A DNA stretch of 21,317 bases from Proteromonas lacertae. Taxonomy: Eukaryota; Sar; Bigyra; Opalinata; Proteromonadidae. The position numbers were made by a program, and so were the translations under genes. The notes beneath the pieces were generated by a model. The model did no database searches. It was not told the origin of the DNA and saw nothing but the letters and a program-made list of their open reading frames with translations. The DNA lies in NCBI GenBank assembly GCA_002245135.1, contig NGBS01000935.1:1-21317 (forward strand), read 5' to 3'. Below are positions 19,191 to 21,317 of the stretch, piece after piece (positions within the stretch are counted from its first letter, which is position 1; each line of letters begins with the position of its first letter).

Positions 19191-19261
19191 TTACTATTTT
19201 CTAGATTAATCATCCATTATACAGAAAAATAGAAAATAGAATCAAGCCTTGAAAATAGTAA
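19191..19261. repeat. Perfect 11-bp inverted repeat
   Basis: TTACTATTTTC at 19191-19201 pairs with GAAAATAGTAA at 19251-19261 across a 49-nt loop. A second complement (AGAAAATAG, 19231-19239) could pair with the same arm. It is downstream of the SPRY gene on the minus strand. Confidence 0.5.
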
Positions 19262-19350
19262 GTCGAGCTATTTATATTTTATACTTTTTTATGACTAACA
19301 TAAGTTAATTAGATATTAAAAAAACATGTTTAATGTACAATTCATATTAT

Positions 19351-20215
19351 TTAACCTGTTTTATGGCAAACTGATAATAATTCAAAAGAAGTGTTCATCC
19401 ACACTAATTCAGCATATGGATATAATGGAGAAGGTAAATCTTTTACAAGTAAAACAGGAGATGAATCATTATGACTTATCCAAAATTTTCTTTTATCCAT
19501 ATCAACAATCACTTCATAAATTGAACCATCTCCATGATTATTGAAATTTGGATTTGAAGTAACAACTCTTCCAATATGACATAATGATGTAATATCTTGA
19601 CTTTTACCATTAAATGCATAATAATTACATGTTGTTGATTGATAATAAATATAATTACCAGAATATGTATTATCAGTTGATAATCCTAACATCATTTCAT
19701 CATAATAACTTCCATTTTGATGAAATTGATATCTGATATGATAAACTCCATTTTCCATTTTCAAATTCAAATAACAATAATTCCACTTATAATCTGTATT
19801 TGTTATTAATTTTCCATTATTTGATATTGAAATATCATGATTTTTGTTAAATTCTGTGAATTTCACATCGACAAACTCTAATGATATTTTGATTTTCTTT
19901 TCATTTACAATATTCTTACAACTTATTTCATATTCTCTCTTTTCTATTACTTTATTCACTTTTCCATGAATTATTCCATTTTCTTTTTCTATCATTAAAC
20001 CATCTGGCAATGAAGGATTTATTGAAAATTCACATCGATTTCCATCAAATAAAGGAATTATTGACATTTCTTCATTTAATCCAAATAAATATTCTGTATG
20101 AGGATATGAAAATGATGTGATTTCTTTTGTTTTTAATTCTTTCAATAATTCTTTATCTTTCATTATTATAATCATTTCTTCTTCTTCTTCGAAACTCAGT
20201 TTATTCTCTTTTATA
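19351..20215 (-). CDS. Putative-Ig plus SPRY-like domain protein (3' part of the BTB gene)
   Basis: This open stretch ends in TAA at 19351. It starts in frame near 20215 (IEYIKENKLSF), with the first methionine at 20175. After a charged helical part comes a putative-Ig (He_PIG) domain: CEFSINPSLPDGLMIEKENG, then IIHGKV and YEISCKN. A SPRY-like fold follows: GLSTDNTYSGNYIYY, then GDGSIYEVIVDMDKRKFWIS and LPSPLYPYAELVW, with FELLSV at the end. SPRY domains bind proteins. It is most likely the C-terminal half of a BTB/BACK-He_PIG-SPRY protein whose N-terminal half lies at 20616-21317, but the joining part changes frame. Read alone from 20175 it would still make a 274-residue protein, so function is not excluded. 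Confidence 0.62.
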
Positions 20216-20615
20216 TATTCTATAATAATTCTTTAAATTTGGAATTTAGATAATTATCTTCATTCCAATATTCTAAAAAGAATTCTTTTCCACATACTTC
20301 TTCTATTATTGAAACACTCTTTTTATCATCAATAAACAAACATAAACATTTCATTGTTCGATTTCTTTATTATCTTTATATTCCATACATAATCTATCCA
20401 ATAGATTTCTCTTTTCCATATTTGAGATATATTCTATTTAAATATATTTTTAGTATTTATACTTTCCTTTTCATATTTTTATATTTCATTATCATCAATG
20501 CTATTTCTGTTATTTTTATATTATTCATTTCTAATATACACAGTATTTCATCATTCAATTCTTCTTCTTCCATTTTATCCAACATTCCTCTTTCTTCTTC
20601 ATTAAAGTCTTCATC
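20216..20615 (-). pseudogene. Frame-broken linker of the BTB-SPRY gene
   Basis: Protein-like pieces follow in order but in changing frames: DEDFNEEERGMLDKMEEEEL to MKYKNMKRK (20615-20463), a possible 29-nt intron (20434-20462, gtataa...aatag), MEKRNLLDRLCMEYKDNKEI, then MKCLCLFIDDKKSVS to NSKFKEL. At each change the next frame fits if one base is missing (or two are extra): near 20616-20625, 20350-20356 and 20218-20230. The junction across the possible intron has the same problem. None is solved by a GT-AG intron that I can find. This is either a decayed gene or a run of indel errors in the assembly. Confidence 0.5.
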
Positions 20616-21277
20616 TTTATCTCATTGTAATTGTTGATTATTACATTTTGAATTCTCTCATCTTTTATTAAATATATTTCTATATGATTTTTACATTCAT
20701 TTTTCTTTAATTCTATTTTCATTTCTTTCAACATTTCTTTATTCTCTTTTTCTATCTCTTTCTCTTTTATCTTTTCATCATCGATATCTTCTTCTATCAA
20801 TTGTTTAAAATCATCTTTAATCTCTTTATTATCTTTCTCATTCTTTTGGAATTTATACCATTCTAACAATCGATTTAATAACCAACTCTCACTTCGAATT
20901 ATCACATCTCTCATATTTAATATCTCAATCAAATTATTCATTTCTAATCTCAGCAAATATTCATTCTTATATAAATATTTATATCCTCGCTTTTCTATTT
21001 CCATATTTTTCAAGTCTTCTATCTCTCTCAAACATCCACCAAATACATTACATATATGAATTAATTTCATTAATACCTCATCATCTATATTATTCTTCAT
21101 AAATTCATAACAATCATTTATTATCTCTTTTTCACAATAACATAAACAAAACATCAACACTTCACACACACTCTCTTTACAGATTATCAGTTCACCACCA
21201 CTGTAGTATTTCTCCATCTCATAATAGCCAATTTTCTTCGATTTCTTCATATAACTCCAAAACTCCAACAAACTCAC
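20616..21277 (-). CDS. BTB/BACK-domain protein, N-terminal part, cut by the window edge
   Basis: The open frame runs from 21277 without an ATG at its edge, so the 5' end lies outside or in an unseen exon. The end of a BTB fold is suggested by FWSYMKKSKKIGYYE and YYSGGELII (compare the usual Y-x-Y-T/S-G-x-L). A BACK-like helical part follows: CKESVCEVLMFCLCY, ECEKEIINDCYEFM-like residues, LLRLEMNNLIEILNM and SESWLLNRLLEWYKF. BTB/BACK proteins act as adaptors for CUL3 ubiquitin ligases. The frame then runs into a K/E-rich linker that shifts frame near 20620. Another frame at the very edge (LLLDREFVGVLELYEE) is also protein-like, so a further frame change may lie near 21250. Confidence 0.55.
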
Positions 21278-21317
21278 GATCTAACAACAGTTTCTTTACA
21301 GTTTCATTTCCATTCAC

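Larger units (their letters stand above)
18592..19350. other. Gene-poor region with a possible remnant
   Basis: No intact gene is visible on either strand. A plus-strand frame of 101 codons (18759-19064) has the F/I/Y/N composition of chance AT-rich reading. The minus strand shows short protein-like pieces (next entry). Confidence 0.55.

Noticed and set aside
1-21317. Mobile elements, CRISPR arrays or viral copies
   Set aside because: No transposase, reverse transcriptase, integrase, terminal repeats or regular spacer arrays were seen. The only repeats are short tandem runs, the MORN array and the LRR duplication.

Overview
The window is nuclear DNA from a very AT-rich, flagellated, mitochondrion-bearing protist. 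All ten genes with a visible 3' end use TAA, TAG or TGA as stop, so the code looks standard. Most coding regions are cut by tiny spliceosomal introns. I resolved 22 with good support: 21 are 25-45 nt and one is 408 nt. Twenty start GTAT and twenty end TAG. Lineage is an inference. The secreted EGF-type protein carries the spaced pattern of tubular flagellar-hair (mastigoneme) proteins of stramenopiles, and three more genes carry ciliary, RF2-type or Blastocystis-like 3' end signals. A stramenopile related to the opalinate/bicosoecid side is my best guess, at moderate to low confidence.

Layout. 1-3157: the 3' end of an organellar RF2-type peptide release factor (+) runs toward CTU1/NCS6 tRNA thiolase (-). 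CTU1 is divergent from a CRAL-TRIO (Sec14-like) protein (+). 3336-7395: an ankyrin protein and a SAP-RRM-RRM RNA-binding protein, both (-). 7789-14307: two paralogous three-exon leucine-rich-repeat genes (+) flank a 3.9-kb intronless gene for a secreted EGF protein with three copies of a domain I do not recognise. The first LRR copy carries a frame break; the second is intact. 14352-15623: a small type I membrane protein and CFAP144/FAM183 (an axonemal protein), both (-). 15743-18591: a kelch-propeller plus MORN-repeat protein (+), divergent from CFAP144 across 119 bp. 18592-21317: a poor region with a probable gene remnant and a BTB/BACK plus putative-Ig plus SPRY gene (-) whose parts lie in different frames.

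Themes. CFAP144, the kelch-MORN protein and perhaps the EGF protein point to a motile flagellum. CTU1, RF2, the CRAL-TRIO protein and the RNA-binding protein are housekeeping. Several genes read wrongly if only open frames are taken. CTU1, CRAL-TRIO, the ankyrin gene, SAP-RRM, CFAP144 and kelch-MORN all have short exons or starts outside the longest frame. An exact TGTTTGTT motif lies on the sense strand 28-83 nt downstream of four stop codons and may be a 3' end signal.
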